From Microcebus murinus (lineage: Eukaryota > Chordata > Mammalia > Primates > Cheirogaleidae): a stretch of 64,000 nt of DNA. Location: assembly GCF_040939455.1 (NCBI RefSeq), contig NC_134117.1, positions 53,207,001-53,271,000 of the forward strand. Reading direction: 5' to 3'. Made by a program: the position numbers and the translations under genes. Positions within the stretch are counted from its first letter, which is position 1, and each line of letters starts with the position of its first letter. The notes beneath the pieces are model-generated. The model worked only from the letters and a program-made list of their open reading frames with translations, was not told the origin of the DNA and made no database searches. Below, piece after piece: positions 1 through 14,709 of this stretch.

Positions 1-905
<905 letters not shown>

Positions 906-1118
906 TAAGTACCCATACCTTCGCCCATTTGCCATTTTCAGGAGAGTAGGGCTTTAGTTTAGGACAGCACCTTGGAAGTGTGGTACTGGCCTGGGAGAAG
1001 CTCCTTTTGTCTGCTGTGACTTTTGGAGGGTCTTCATTTGAAGGTTGTCTCACCTCTAAGGATGTCTTAACAACTGCCTTCTCTTCTAATGGTTACGTAC
1101 AGTTTCATGATTAAAATA

Positions 1119-1300
1119 GAGGTTCCCAAACGTGTGCATGTATCCCAATCACTGGAGTGACTGGTGAAGCAAAGATAGCTGGGCCCCACTCGTAGAGTTT
1201 CTGATTTATTAGATCTGGGATGACATGTGAGGATTTCCATTTCTAGTAAGTTCCCAGGAGATACTGAGGCTACTACCAGTCTAGGAATCATACTTGAAGA
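1119..1300 (+). mobile_element. MER5A-like hAT-Charlie fragment
   Basis: The sequence resembles the short non-autonomous hAT element MER5A: 'ggttcccaaacgtg', then 'ctgggccccactc', 'tttctgatttattagatctggg' and a decayed opposite end. The call is by recognition of the consensus and the copy is strongly diverged, so it is old. Confidence 0.6.
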
Positions 1301-1304
1301 CTTA

Positions 1305-1712
<408 letters not shown>

Positions 1713-2048
1713 AGCCAAGGCCAGAACTGGCTGCATGCTGTAACGGATCTATTCCTATATGACCTGCCTGGCTGTCTGTCACCAGGACTGCGAGGCTTTT
1801 TCAGAATCTTGAGGGGGAAGGAAAGCTGCCAGTAGGCATTTCTCATTTGAAAAAGGTCCTTATATGGTTCTGATAGGGCCATCTTTTGAGAACTGTTATA
1901 CCATTTCTTGCTTTAGGAATTAAATATAATTTCTTAGAACTGTAGAGATGGAGGGATTATTTTTCCAGAAATTTTTTAAGTGTATCTTTCATGCTTCAGA
2001 TGCGCCCAGAGGAATATAATTGGGAGTTGGGTAGACAGGTTAGAAGTC

Positions 2049-2140
2049 AGTGATTCTGATTCATTAGATCCAGACGGGGTTTGGGCCTTGGGATATTTTT
2101 CATGTTCTGTCTGTGATTCTGATCTCCATAAAAACCACTG
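2049..2140 (+). mobile_element. MER5-like fragment
   Basis: A short stretch starts 'cagtgattctgattcattagatc' and ends 'aaaaaccactg', which fits hAT/Charlie-type ends (CAG...CTG). It is decayed and its subfamily is uncertain. Confidence 0.4.
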
Positions 2141-2264
2141 ATCACAGTCTAGCCTTCTTATTTTAGAAGATAAGACTAAAGCCCCAAAAGTTTAGACGAT
2201 GTTCATTATAAGGGAGACTTTGGATGATTTAAGAGATGATGAACAAAGGAATATATGTGGCTGA

Positions 2265-3733
<1,469 letters not shown>

Positions 3734-4143
3734 TGATCTCTGCCTCACCTATTCCCGGAGGTTTTGGAAGTCTCAAATGAGACACACTATATATAAAGCA
3801 CCCTGTAAATTAGAAATGGCTTTATAAAACCAGGTGGTGGTAGTGTTCATTTGAAAAAATTTTGACACAGGGAAGGCAATAAACATGTTTTCTCTGGAAT
3901 TTTCTACAGAAAATCCCATAGGATAGTTCCTTTATGTAGAAAGACAGACTGGAAAGTACCTATGAAAAATTTATTATACCGGCTGTTTTTCTGACAGAAT
4001 GATGGGATTCCCTGGGTGGAAATGGGCAGTGGGTAGGGGCGGTACATGTGGAAAGCTGGGACTGGGGGAGGAGGGGAGTGTCACCACAGCCTTGTCCTTT
4101 CCTGCACCCATGCTCACTAACAGTGCCATTGTTGGATTTGTAG

Positions 4144-4284
4144 GGTGCCATCTACGGCATGGTCCAGACAACCGTCGACAGGGATCTGGTTGTGGAATTG
4201 TCCTCTGATTTCCTGGACTGCTTGTACAGCACAGACACTCTTCTCCAGGGCAGCCAAATGAATGGCTCTCCAAAGCCCCGCTGA
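4144..4284 (+). CDS. SGPL1: SGPL1 last coding exon with stop codon (residues about 523-568)
   Basis: The terminal coding exon is 141 bp, preceded by acceptor TTTGTAG. It reads [16 protein letters not shown], then [19 protein letters not shown], and finishes [10 protein letters not shown] followed by TGA at 4282-4284. Summed with the three earlier exons this gives 648 bp, which is 215 residues plus stop. That equals the distance from Lys353 to the end of the 568-residue human enzyme, so no residues have been gained or lost. A long 3' UTR follows. Confidence 0.97.
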   Translation, partial: GAIYGMVQTTVDRDLVVELSSDFLDCLYSTDTLLQGSQMNGSPKPR

Positions 4285-5660
4285 GCTTGGACACTTCCTA
4301 GTCCCTGAGGGGCTTCTGGCCTTCAGAAGGTTCTGGAGTATGGAACAGGTCACGCACAACTTTGACATCTGGTCTTGCTCCATAGAGCACAAAACAGATC
4401 ATGAGATAGCTTCATCCTCAGGATTCTTGTTCCTCCTTTTGTCACCTTTTTGTGGTTTTTAATTTGAAGACTTGGAAGGATTCCATTATGTAATGATTTT
4501 GCCCTTATTAGACATGTTACCCTAAGAATTGTTTTAACCATTTCTTCCTCTAACTTCTCTAGCTTTTAGCTTCACTTAATCATTGTGTGGCAGCTCTGAC
4601 CTGTCCTGATTCCTTAGGGAAGCTGGGGTACAGTTTATGAGATAGCAAAAGAGTTTATTACCTCAGGCAGATCTTTTGGCTGGTCAGATAGGAAGATTTA
4701 TGTAACAGATGTTTCCCCAGGTGGGTGTTAGGTGTATTTTAAGCAGGAGGCTTATTCAGCCTTCTTCTTAAGTTAGTTGTCTCTCTTAGAATCACTTGTA
4801 GTGTAATTTGTTTTATTTTTCCAGGACACAGACCCACCAGGCCATCGTTCTCTATTATGTAGGATTGGAGTGGTTGAGTCTGTCTGCTCAGTCTATCAAG
4901 GCAGGGTTTGGGTTGGTCCATTTGGAGTGGTCTCTTCTGTGCTTTTAGTCCATCTTTGGAGATTCTTGTGTAAGGTGATGCTCCCACTGGTCTGTTCTGG
5001 TTTCCATGGACTTGGAAGAAAACATGGTTTCCAGAGAATCTAGGACCTTCTCGCAGTGGTGCTGCCTCCCTGAATTGGCAGTAGTCAGAACATACCTGTG
5101 CCCTCTTCTGGACTGGTGATGAGCAGAAACTAGACCCTTTTCTATACTTTCCTGAATATCAGAGTAGCATGATACCCATATTGAAATACATGTCACCAAA
5201 GTTGGTGGTGGTCCTCCCCCTGCCCCATTGCTTTAAGCCATCATGTAATGTGAATATGTTTGCTTGAAGGCACAGCTCAAAGCACCTTCACAAGTTGCCT
5301 TGACTTACCCCAGGTGGGTGTGTGAGGTTTTTCTCTGTTAACATGTTCTTTCTGCCCTCTCCCCTTTATTCAGCTTCCAAAAGTACTGTGGCAGGTTAGC
5401 CTCAGGTACTGGGCGCTTCTCAGCCCTGAAAAGGGAGCAGCATAGGGACATAAACATTTGGGCAGGCAGCCATGGCCTAGGGCCTGGAATTCCTTCATAA
5501 GACTAGTTGCTCAGGGTGGTGCAGGGTCAGGACCAAACCCTGTGCCCACTTCCTACCCTCTTCTCCCCTGTAGGGGACCCTGATCTAGGCCACTTCCTGC
5601 TCTGATGATGATATCATATCATGTGCCTTTCTGCTCAGCAGTGAGCAGTGAGCTATTCCT

Positions 5661-5678
5661 GGCCCCGGCCCCGGCCCC
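5661..5678 (+). repeat. (GGCCCC)3 hexanucleotide tract
   Basis: Three uninterrupted GGCCCC units lie in the SGPL1 3' UTR. The tract is short and GC-only, and is flanked by CCAGGGGG. It is noted because this hexamer is expansion-prone elsewhere; at three copies it is probably stable. Confidence 0.8.
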
Positions 5679-6877
5679 AGGGGGAATGGATCATGAGTCT
5701 TTGAGGTTTCTGTTTGGGTAGGGGAGACTTAGGACAAGTTAGGAGAAACTTTCCTCTGCTCCATTCCCTATCTCAGGGACTCCTGAATATACAGCCTTAT
5801 CAGGCTGGTATCCTTTAGCCTTCTCCACTGGGAATGCTGGCTGGGAGAGCCAAGACTACCAGACTGTTCCTCAAGCTCCTTAGCATGTTTGTCCGAAGTG
5901 CTCCTTAGCACTTACCCAATATCTGTAACTAGCTGGCCATGTTACTGCAGGCTGATATGGTATATACGTGTGTGCTTACTTCCTGGTTTTTCCGCAGTGC
6001 ATTGTGGGTTCCAAAAGTGGTTGATGTTTGTGTGCATGTGTATCAGAGGAAGAAGCTGAGATCTGTAGGACATGGGAGTCACATGTTTCTCCCAGTTGTT
6101 GACTTGGCAGGCACCTTCCTGAGAGAGTAGTTGTGGTTGGAGCTGTGTGTGAATCATCTTGGGTCTCCAGCGCATTATGCTGGAGGAAGTCCAGGGACCT
6201 AGAACCTCAACGCTGGTGCAGCAGGCACCACTGTGGCTTGCCAGCCGCTACAGTGGAGACGCATGTGCCCTGCAACGTGTGCAGATGCTTCCAGCATCTC
6301 CCCAGGACCAGACCCCTGAGCCACTCACTTCCTCTGTGCTGTGACAACATTGGTGCCAGGGGGGCATGGTATTTTTCAAAGGGACCTACTGTAGCCACTT
6401 TAATTTGTGATTAAGAGCCTTAGTTTGACTTAACACTCTTGTAGGCTTTTCATCTTGTGTATATTTGTGTGTCTGTGCCTGTAGTAATATCTAGTCTGGC
6501 AGAGGTGGGTTGAGAGTCTTTAATAGTATCCTATTGCTTGCAGATGTCAAATTGGCCTCTGCAAACACTGTACTGTCTTGTTTCTGCGTTAGAAGTAGTT
6601 GTGTGAATATACTGCCATGTCACTTTTAATATTACCAATTTTATACTTGGAAAATGGTACTTCTTTTAAATCTTCTCTCCATCTTTTCTAACCTCCTCCC
6701 TTCTCATCTCAATGCTCCCTTCCTAATTGCAGCAATAATCTCTTAAAAAGCAATTAAATAATTAAATGACCCAAATTGTAATCACTGTGGATGGTTGCAT
6801 TCATTGCATTGCTTGGGCACACAAGCGAGATCACAAATGGGGCCCTGGCGGAGTTGGAATAGGCTACTGATGAGGGC

Positions 6878-6891
6878 TCGCCCCCTGGTGG
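6878..6891 (-). promoter_or_regulatory. Strong CTCF-like motif in SGPL1 3' UTR
   Basis: The minus strand reads CCACCAGGGGGCGA, which fits the CTCF core (CCASYAGRKGGCRS) at every position except the last base. The flanking sequence is not recognisably repeat-derived. Binding is inferred from the motif only. Confidence 0.55.
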
Positions 6892-7280
6892 TGAGATGGG
6901 TGTGTGAGACCACTGATATTAGGGCCAAGAAACAGACAGAGAGCAGCAATCTGGCTAACTTCCATGTGCTCTCATAGGTGGCTGATTGGTCCCTCCCTGA
7001 GGAATGGTGGTAATACCTCTTTCAGGGAGGTCTAGAGTTCAGGTCCTTAGTTCCCCCGGGCCAGAGCCCTGTCATGTTTTCTGCCATCTTCATCATCCAC
7101 ATCTGCTTAAACCTTCATGATGGATTGAGCCCATCTTGGTGGTCTCCAGCCAGCAGGGCGCAGTGTGTCTTTGTCAAACCAAAGGACACAGGCCTCAAGT
7201 CCTGCATTTGGTTTAGGAGCTGATAGTGCTCCTCAGATGATCTTCACACATGTAACCACTGGGCATCTTGTGCCATGATA

Positions 7281-7286
7281 AATAAA
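7281..7286 (+). terminator. SGPL1: Possible proximal poly(A) signal of SGPL1
   Basis: AATAAA lies within ATGATAAATAAAAAG, about 3.0 kb after the stop. Use of this site would exclude the palindromic MITE at 7453-7653 from the transcript. There is no strong GT-rich element right after it, so it is a weaker candidate than the site at 8007. Confidence 0.4.
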
Positions 7287-7452
7287 AAGTCTTTCCAAAG
7301 ACTCAGGGTCTGAAGGCTGTCATTTGGGTAACCCAGCTTTTCATTTTGGCTTTCAGCCCATTCAGACTTCGCCAGAATCAAGACAAGGAGAGCTGTTTTT
7401 GCTGTAGTTTTTGCCAGGTGGCCTCCTTCCCTTGAGCACCTATAAACCCTAG

Positions 7453-7653
7453 CAGGGGTGGAAAACCTGCAGCCTCAGGGCCACATTTGGCCTTCTGGGT
7501 CCTTGAGTGAGGCTTTTTCACTGAATCCAAATTTTACAGAACAAATACTTAACAAAGGGATTTGTTCAGTGAAGTTTGGATTCAGTCGAGGGGCCGCACT
7601 TGGGGATCTGGAGGGTCATGTGTGGCCTTGAGGGCACAGGTTCCCCACCCCTG
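7453..7653. mobile_element. Near-palindromic hAT-type MITE
   Basis: The element begins CAGGGGTGGAAAACCTGC and ends GGTTCCCCACCCCTG, an inverted pair of hAT-like ends. The inversion continues through the whole element: GGCCACATTTGGCC...CACTGAATCCAAA on the left mirrors TTTGGATTCAGT...TGTGGCCTTGAGG on the right. The arms are about 95-100 bp and the centre is near 7550. I see no clear 8-bp target-site duplication, so the copy is probably not very recent. It sits in the SGPL1 3' UTR, so the mRNA would carry a long imperfect hairpin. Confidence 0.75.
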
Positions 7654-8006
7654 CACAGGGATGGAGGGGCAGGGCATGCCTGGAGGAGGAGCCCTGGTCC
7701 ATCCAAGGAACCATATCTGGGATGCTTACGGCTGCTCCATGCAGCTGTAGGTCCCTTTGCCTTCTCTGTGGGATCTTGGTAGCAATGAGAGCTTTCAGCT
7801 CCACTCAGGAATGACAGAAATAATGACTGGGGTCTAATTTGATAGCCACCAACTATAGCCTGGGTAAGCAGAAGTCAGGTTTTTGAGAGTCTTCTTGATT
7901 TGGCACAAATGAAAGTTATGTCTTACTTTCTCTTATGCTTTCCTTTTCATCATAATCTCTCCTTAATATCCTCTCCTATAGTTTTAATTATTTGGATTCA
8001 TTTTCG

Positions 8007-8012
8007 AATAAA
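8007..8012 (+). terminator. SGPL1: SGPL1 distal poly(A) signal
   Basis: AATAAA is followed 18 bases later by an A-run (about 8026-8030) as likely cleavage point. A GT-rich stretch, GTGTTGCCTGTGTCTTTG, comes directly after it. Signal, cleavage site and downstream element are all well placed. An ATTTATTT motif lies between them. Confidence 0.8.
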
Positions 8013-8030
8013 CCTATTTATTTCTAAAAA

Positions 8031-8841
8031 GTGTTGCCTGTGTCTTTGTCCCACGTAAAAGTGCTTCAGGTAACTGTGGTGCCCTAAGTTGGCATTTTTC
8101 AACCTTGATCCATGATAATAAGCAGAGGCAGGAATGCAAGGTAATGCAGTCCATACCTCCATGTCTGGTGTCTTCTAATCTTCAGTCATCAGATCAAAAC
8201 ACACTTAGAGAAACATAAGTCAGAAGTAGAGCAGATGGGAGACCACTGTCAGGATCTTATTGGTCTTCATGTTCAGCTTTGCAGAACAAAGTGCTGTCAA
8301 CATAGATACCAATAATCGTTTACTAGCATATAAGCTAAGAAGGGCATCATACCAAGCCCTCTTACAACAATACGCTTATTTCTCAACCAGCAACCTCTGC
8401 CTCTTTTCTGCCTCTTAGGGGACTGACTCATCCAGGCTGACTGGGTTATAACATTGCTATATGCCTCCTCCAAGTGACCCTGGCATTTGCAAGTCAGCTT
8501 AATACTCTGGCAGTGCTTCAGGTTAGGAATCTAGGTGAGAACTATTTGGGAAAGGGCTTCCCTGGTCTCTCTGCGTTATGGCATATGTGACGTGATATTT
8601 GTGTGGCATGCACACACTGGTAGCGATGAGACTGCTCCTGGCGCCCTTCTCCCAGTCCTGGCAGCTAACCTGTGAAAGCGAGCTCCTTAACTGCTCCAGT
8701 GACACGTAGCCTCTAAGCCATGCCTTGTGTCTTCTTTCTTATACAGTAAAAGCGAGCAAGCCTTGAGACCTTTGCTAAGGTTCTAAGAAACTACAGAGAC
8801 CATCAAGATTAGAAATCTCCTTATCTGATGTTATAGGCCAG
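8031..8841. other. Intergenic sequence downstream of SGPL1
   Basis: This is non-coding sequence between the SGPL1 poly(A) site and the MLT2 LTR. I recognise no feature in it. Confidence 0.6.
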
Positions 8842-9302
8842 TCAGGGCTCTCGAGAGAAACAGAACCAATATACATATAGAAAAAGAAAGATTATAAGGA
8901 ATCAGCTCATGTGATTATGGTCACTGACAGGTCCCAAGATCTGCAATTGGCAAGCTGGAGAACCAGGAAAGCTGACAGTATAGTTCCAGTACAAAGGCCT
9001 GCTGGCTTGGGACCCAAGAAGAGTGGGTGTTTCAGTTTGAGTCCAAAAGCAGGAAAAGACTAACATCCCAGCTCAAGGCAGTCAGGAGGTGTTCCTTATT
9101 TGGGGGAGGGTCAGCCCTTTTTGTCTACACTGGCCTTCAACTGATTGGATTAGGCCCACCCACATCAGGTAGGGCAATCTGCTTTACTCCAGTCTACAGA
9201 TTCAAATGTTAATCTCATTCAGAAACACCATCAATAATGTTTGACCAAATGTCTGGGCAGCCCATGGCCCAGTCACGTTGACACATAAAATGAACCATCA
9301 CA
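8842..9302 (-). mobile_element. MLT2-type (ERVL) solo LTR
   Basis: On the minus strand it starts TGTGATGGTTCATTTTATGTG and contains the GGCCCAGACATTTGGTC-like and TGTGGGTGGGCCTAATCCAA-like blocks of MLT2 LTRs. It ends near the GGTTCTGTTTCTCTCGAGAG block. The five bases GCCAG flank it at 8837-8841 and 9303-9307, as expected for an ERVL 5-bp duplication. No internal retroviral sequence adjoins it, so it is a solo LTR. Confidence 0.75.
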
Positions 9303-9309
9303 GCCAGAA

Positions 9310-9475
9310 GATACATGTTGAGTATCCCTTATCTAAAAGGCTTGGGACCAGAAACATTTCACATTTTGGATTTGGCTATATTTCCATTATACTTACCAGT
9401 TGAGCAGCCCTAATCTGAAAATCTGAACTCTATAATGTTCAGTGAGCATCTCCTTTGAGCACCATGTTAGTGTTT
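9310..9475 (+). mobile_element. Tigger-like DNA transposon fragment
   Basis: The motif 'ttgagtatcccttatctaaaaggcttgggacc' (9320-9351), then 'tttcacattttggattt', matches a widespread primate TcMar-Tigger-derived repeat I recognise without being sure of its name. The opposite end is missing or decayed. Confidence 0.5.
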
Positions 9476-9887
9476 GAAAAGTATCTGTGTTCCTGACACC
9501 CCCTCGGCCATCTCTGCCTCTCGGGGTCCTACTGAGGTCTTCCAAGCATAACGCAAATGGAAGCCTCCAGATTTGCCTTTGTAACCATCTATTGTCTGTA
9601 CTCCCCTTAGCTCATTTCTTGCCCTGCCATCTAGCATTAATTTCGTTCATAATTAATATTTCGTTCATAATTAATCTCATCCTGTCTAGTCATAGTTAAT
9701 TGTTTCCCTCTCTGATTCCCCTAGATGATAATGAACCTGAAGGCAGGTTGGTCTGGTCCCTCTCTTTCCCCTAGTACCTTGAACAGTGCCCTGCACCAAG
9801 TAAGTGCTTTAAGTGCCTACTGGCTCCAATTTGGATTGACCTATGGAAAAGCATTTTCTAGAGCCTGAGACCAAGTGATACAGTAGT

Positions 9888-9893
9888 TTTATT
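9888..9893 (-). terminator. PCBD1: PCBD1 poly(A) signal
   Basis: TTTATT on the plus strand is AATAAA on the minus strand, about 410 bases after the PCBD1 stop codon. That spacing fits a short PCBD1 3' UTR. SGPL1 and PCBD1 therefore end tail to tail about 1.8 kb apart. Confidence 0.65.
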
Positions 9894-10300
9894 TGATACA
9901 TAAAAGCACATGTGTTTCTGTCACACAGGACGGGTTTACTTTAGGGTACCGATTTCTGAGGTAAAACTTTATTTCCCTCTCTATCACAGCTTCTTGGGAA
10001 ATGAATTATCAAGTGAGCAAGACAGCCTACAAAGAAAAGCACTCCTGTTGCTGGGAAGTTACAAAGAAAGGGGAGAGCTTATTCAAATTAGCGTAACGTA
10101 ACAGAACCCAATGACAGAGCGGCACAGGGAGAAGGTCTAAATTCCTGGTGTTGGCAGGGATGCCGGATCCTCTTCGCGCGTCGAGGACTCGCCCTCAACA
10201 CAGGCAGCAGGGTCTCAGGGCCAAGGGCGCTCAGCTCCCTTCCTGGGTCCCCAGTGAAGTCACTCCTTTCCCTGAGCAATTCAAAGAGGAAGAGCAGGTT

Positions 10301-10399
10301 CTATGTCATGGTTGCTGCTACTTGTTCGATGAAGTGGGCCAGGTTTATGTCCCGTTCTGAGAGGCCTGCACACTCATGGGTGCTCAGAGTGATGTGGAC
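10301..10399 (-). CDS. PCBD1: PCBD1 coding exon 4 (residues 73-104 and stop)
   Basis: PCBD1 (DCoH) dehydrates 4a-hydroxytetrahydrobiopterin to quinonoid dihydrobiopterin in the recycling of the cofactor of phenylalanine hydroxylase. It also binds the dimerisation domain of HNF1A in the nucleus. This exon starts after a CAG acceptor (10400-10402 on the minus strand), reads [32 protein letters not shown], and stops with TAG at 10301-10303. It supplies the third active-site histidine, in STHE (His80 counting Met as 1). All 33 codons are in frame with exon 3. The C-terminal helix takes part in tetramer contacts in the known family. Confidence 0.97.
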   Translation of the reverse strand, partial: VHITLSTHECAGLSERDINLAHFIEQVAATMT

Positions 10400-12035
<1,636 letters not shown>

Positions 12036-14379
12036 CTAGAAGACAGAAAAAACAGAGGCCCAAGGGCATGTCTCTCTACAGCTCAAAAGAGAAGCCTCCA
12101 GACCTGGGGGAGGGGACTCTAGCCACCCTCTCCTGGCTGCTCTGGATGTGGCTGACCATCAAAGGGCAGCAGTAGGCTGGGAGGTCTCAAGGTTGGGGCC
12201 CTGCCCAGGGGGAGGGGTCCAGGCCTGATCACTGATAGGTTCTCAGTGAACCTTGGGTTTTATAGGCAGAGAAAGAAAATCCCAAAGAAGTGCCATGCAT
12301 ATGACCGGCACTGAGCAGCACTGCTCCCCAACGCTGCCCCCAACGCCTTACATGCCCCTTCCAGAGCTTTCGTGTGTCCTGAAGAAACTGGCCTAGAGAG
12401 GGGAAACGACTTGGCCACTCTTCTCCCGCCCCTGTCCCTGGTCTGTGGCAGCACAGGCAGCATTCTCAAAGTGTGGTCTGTGGATCGACCTCCCTGGGGC
12501 CCGGCAGAGGAACCAGATTTAAAGCAAGCATCCAGGCCGTTCTTAGCCACACTGCAGGTGACAACCTCTGGCACTACCTCTTGGGGGGTACTCAGCCACA
12601 CTCCCATGCAGCCTCTGGTCCCGAGCTGCCAGGCCCAGGGTTCTCAGGTTTTCCATCTTTTTTCTGTTCTCTTCTGGCTGTTTGGGAAGCCTGGGCCACA
12701 GAGCGCAGTCTCAAAAGTAAAAGTCCCAAAACTTGGCCAAGGACAACTGGCAAACCCAGTGCCCCATCCTACTTACCTATTGTGCAAGGTGCCCTCAAGG
12801 CAGCCCCGACTGGCACAACTTGGCTGTGAATGGAGTGTCAGCGAACACAAGGAAACAAGGAGGACCCAGGTCTAGGAGTTCAAGGGACCCCTCAGCTTCT
12901 AAAACAGCACCGCCCCAGGGCAGACGTGGACAGAGTGCCAAATTGAAAATTAGGTCCCAGGAGACAATGTGAGGGAGTTGAGTTAGCTTTTATGAGGCAG
13001 CCGGCTGACTGGGTGCCCGGGGTCGAGTCTGGGAGGCCCGGTTGAAGCTCGGGTCCCACCGTTTGCCAGCCAGGTGGCTGTACCTCTCTGGGCAGAACCT
13101 ACAGCTCACAGATCATCACACCAATGGGACACTTTAGGAAACTGCATTGTTATCAAGCAAATATCATCTGCATTTAAAAAACACTTCCTGGGACAAGCAG
13201 GCTTGTGATGGGCCTTGCAGCATTTGGGGTAGCATTTGGCACAGTGGAAGCATGAAGGCGCTCTTAAAGCCTGTGCTTTCCTCCCTTCTAAAAACATGTG
13301 CTCTCTGCACTGACCAGGCTTGGCCCTCTGCTCCACTTCCCTGGATGGCTATAGAGCTGGCCAGAGCTGGCCGTGGTGATTTGCATCGTCTGCCCAACAG
13401 GCCCCTACTCCAGAGCTGGCCCTTTGCCAGCTGCCATGAGCCTGGTTCGGTATCCCCGGGCAACCAGAAGTCAGCCCTGCCACCAGAACCCGCTGTTTAC
13501 TTCCTGGGATCTGAAAGGGGTGGGTGGGTACAGGTGAGCTTCTGGGAGGTTCCCCTTTCTTTGTAGAGTCTTCTGGAAACCCCCAAGTCGCACAGCCTGG
13601 GGCTGAAGTGACAAACCCTCTGAGCTCTGGTGACAGAGAGGGGGAAGGGACTGTGTGTGCTCAGTAAACAGATGGCCAGGCCCAGCCTCCTCTCCGAGAG
13701 TGCAGAGGGGTTACTGATTACCCAAGCCTGCATCCTTGGGGCCTGGGCGCCCCTCACAGCCATTCCCTCTCCCCCTCCCTCCCCAAGGCCACAGCCCGTC
13801 AAAACACCCTCCCAGTCCTGACTGCTTCTCAGGCCTCTGGGCCAGAAATGGTCTGTTTGGTAAAGCTTCGGGGCTTCCTAGCACAGCTGAGCAAAAGGCC
13901 TGAGACGCCCCCGGCGTTGGGGGAAGCTCAGCTCGGAGGAGGGGCGACCCTGGGCCACCACGCCCACACTGCGCGCCACGGGCCTCAAACCAGGCGCAGG
14001 GGCGCAGCACACCGCTTAGTTCCAGCCGGACTCTGCCCAGATGAGCGAGCGAACCGGCCGAGGACGCGCAGGAACACGCGAATTTAGTCTCTCCCTCGGC
14101 CTCACCTGCGCCCCAAATACAGAACACACAGCTGCGGGCCCCCCATGACGCGCCCGTGAGCCCCGTCCCCCGCGCAGGTCGCAGAGCGAGCACGGGCCGG
14201 GAATCAGGGGCAGCCCTGGCCTCCCGCCTCGCTGGGACGGGACTCGCCACCGCGGCCCTGCGGCCTCCCGCTCCGCCCCGCACCACCGGCGACAGGGAGC
14301 GGGCGGACACGGACTGCCCAGCCGGGGGTTCCGGAGGGACCCTGCGCTGGCGCTTCCCGCTCCCCGGCCCCGCACTCAC
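12036..14379 (-). other. PCBD1: PCBD1 intron 1
   Basis: This 2.3 kb intron has donor GTGAGT at 14374-14379 (minus). It contains old repeat traces: a MER5-like piece near 12460-12580 ('cattctcaaagtgtggtctgtgg') and MIR-like pieces at about 12360-12430 and 13010-13110. Its upstream part lies in the CpG island. No alternative coding exon is supported. Confidence 0.8.
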
Positions 14380-14382
14380 CAT
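14380..14382 (-). CDS. PCBD1: PCBD1 coding exon 1 (initiator Met only)
   Basis: On the minus strand, GCCGCGACATG is followed at once by the donor GTGAGT, so exon 1 contributes only the start codon. Joining it to exon 2 gives M-AGKAHR, the expected PCBD1 N-terminus. The Kozak context has a purine (G) at -3 and, after splicing, G at +4. The 5' UTR extends to higher coordinates, to roughly 14440, an approximate figure. Confidence 0.93.
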
Positions 14383-14391
14383 GTCGCGGCA

Positions 14392-14429
14392 CGGGCGGGC
14401 AGCAGGTGGCCGGGCGGGCAGCAGGTGGC
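14392..14429 (-). repeat. Perfect 19-bp tandem duplication in PCBD1 5' UTR/promoter
   Basis: CGGGCGGGCAGCAGGTGGC occurs twice without a mismatch at 14392-14410 and 14411-14429. Each unit contains an E-box (CAGGTG) and a GC-box-like CCCGCCC on the other strand. It lies 10-47 bp upstream of the PCBD1 start codon. Confidence 0.95.
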
Positions 14430-14709
14430 CGGCCGAGAGGGCGAGCGCCCGCACAGGCTGCCTCCCGGGGGCGGGGCCGCGCTCGGGCCGCCCACCGGCT
14501 AATGACTCACTCCCCCGCCGGCCCCGCTGGCCCTGCTTCCTTCCAGCACTTTCCTGGCCGCGCAGGGCCAGCCTCCGTGCTTAGCAGAGCGGCCAAAGCG
14601 GAAAGTGCACGGGCTCCAAACGCGACTTCTGGGTTTAAATCGCCCGCCGCTTCCGAATGGCTGGCCCTGGGAGCGAGATTGCCTTTTTCTTTTTAAAAAA
14701 CGTTTTTTT

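Larger units (their letters stand above)
4285..8030 (+). other. SGPL1: SGPL1 3' UTR
   Basis: About 3.7 kb follow the stop codon before the best poly(A) site. No splice or coding evidence is seen in it, and the open frames are short and unrelated to known proteins. It includes a (GGCCCC)3 tract at 5661-5678, a CTCF-like motif at 6878-6891, an internal AATAAA at 7281-7286, and a near-palindromic hAT MITE at 7453-7653. Most of the remainder looks unique. The extent is inferred from the poly(A) signal at 8007; a long SGPL1 UTR of this size is also my recollection for human. Confidence 0.75.
13880..14620. promoter_or_regulatory. PCBD1: CpG island / PCBD1 promoter region
   Basis: This is the densest CpG stretch near a gene in the window, covering PCBD1 exon 1, the start of intron 1 and the upstream promoter. 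Upstream of the ATG lie a GC box (GGGGGCGGGGCC, 14467-14478) and an AP-1-type TGACTCA (14503-14509). No TATA box is seen, as usual for a housekeeping-type promoter. The exact start site cannot be fixed from sequence alone. Confidence 0.8.

Noticed and set aside
13711..14454. 247-codon minus-strand open frame over the PCBD1 promoter
   Set aside because: It spans PCBD1 intron 1, exon 1 and the CpG island in a frame unrelated to PCBD1. CpG islands have few stop codons by composition.
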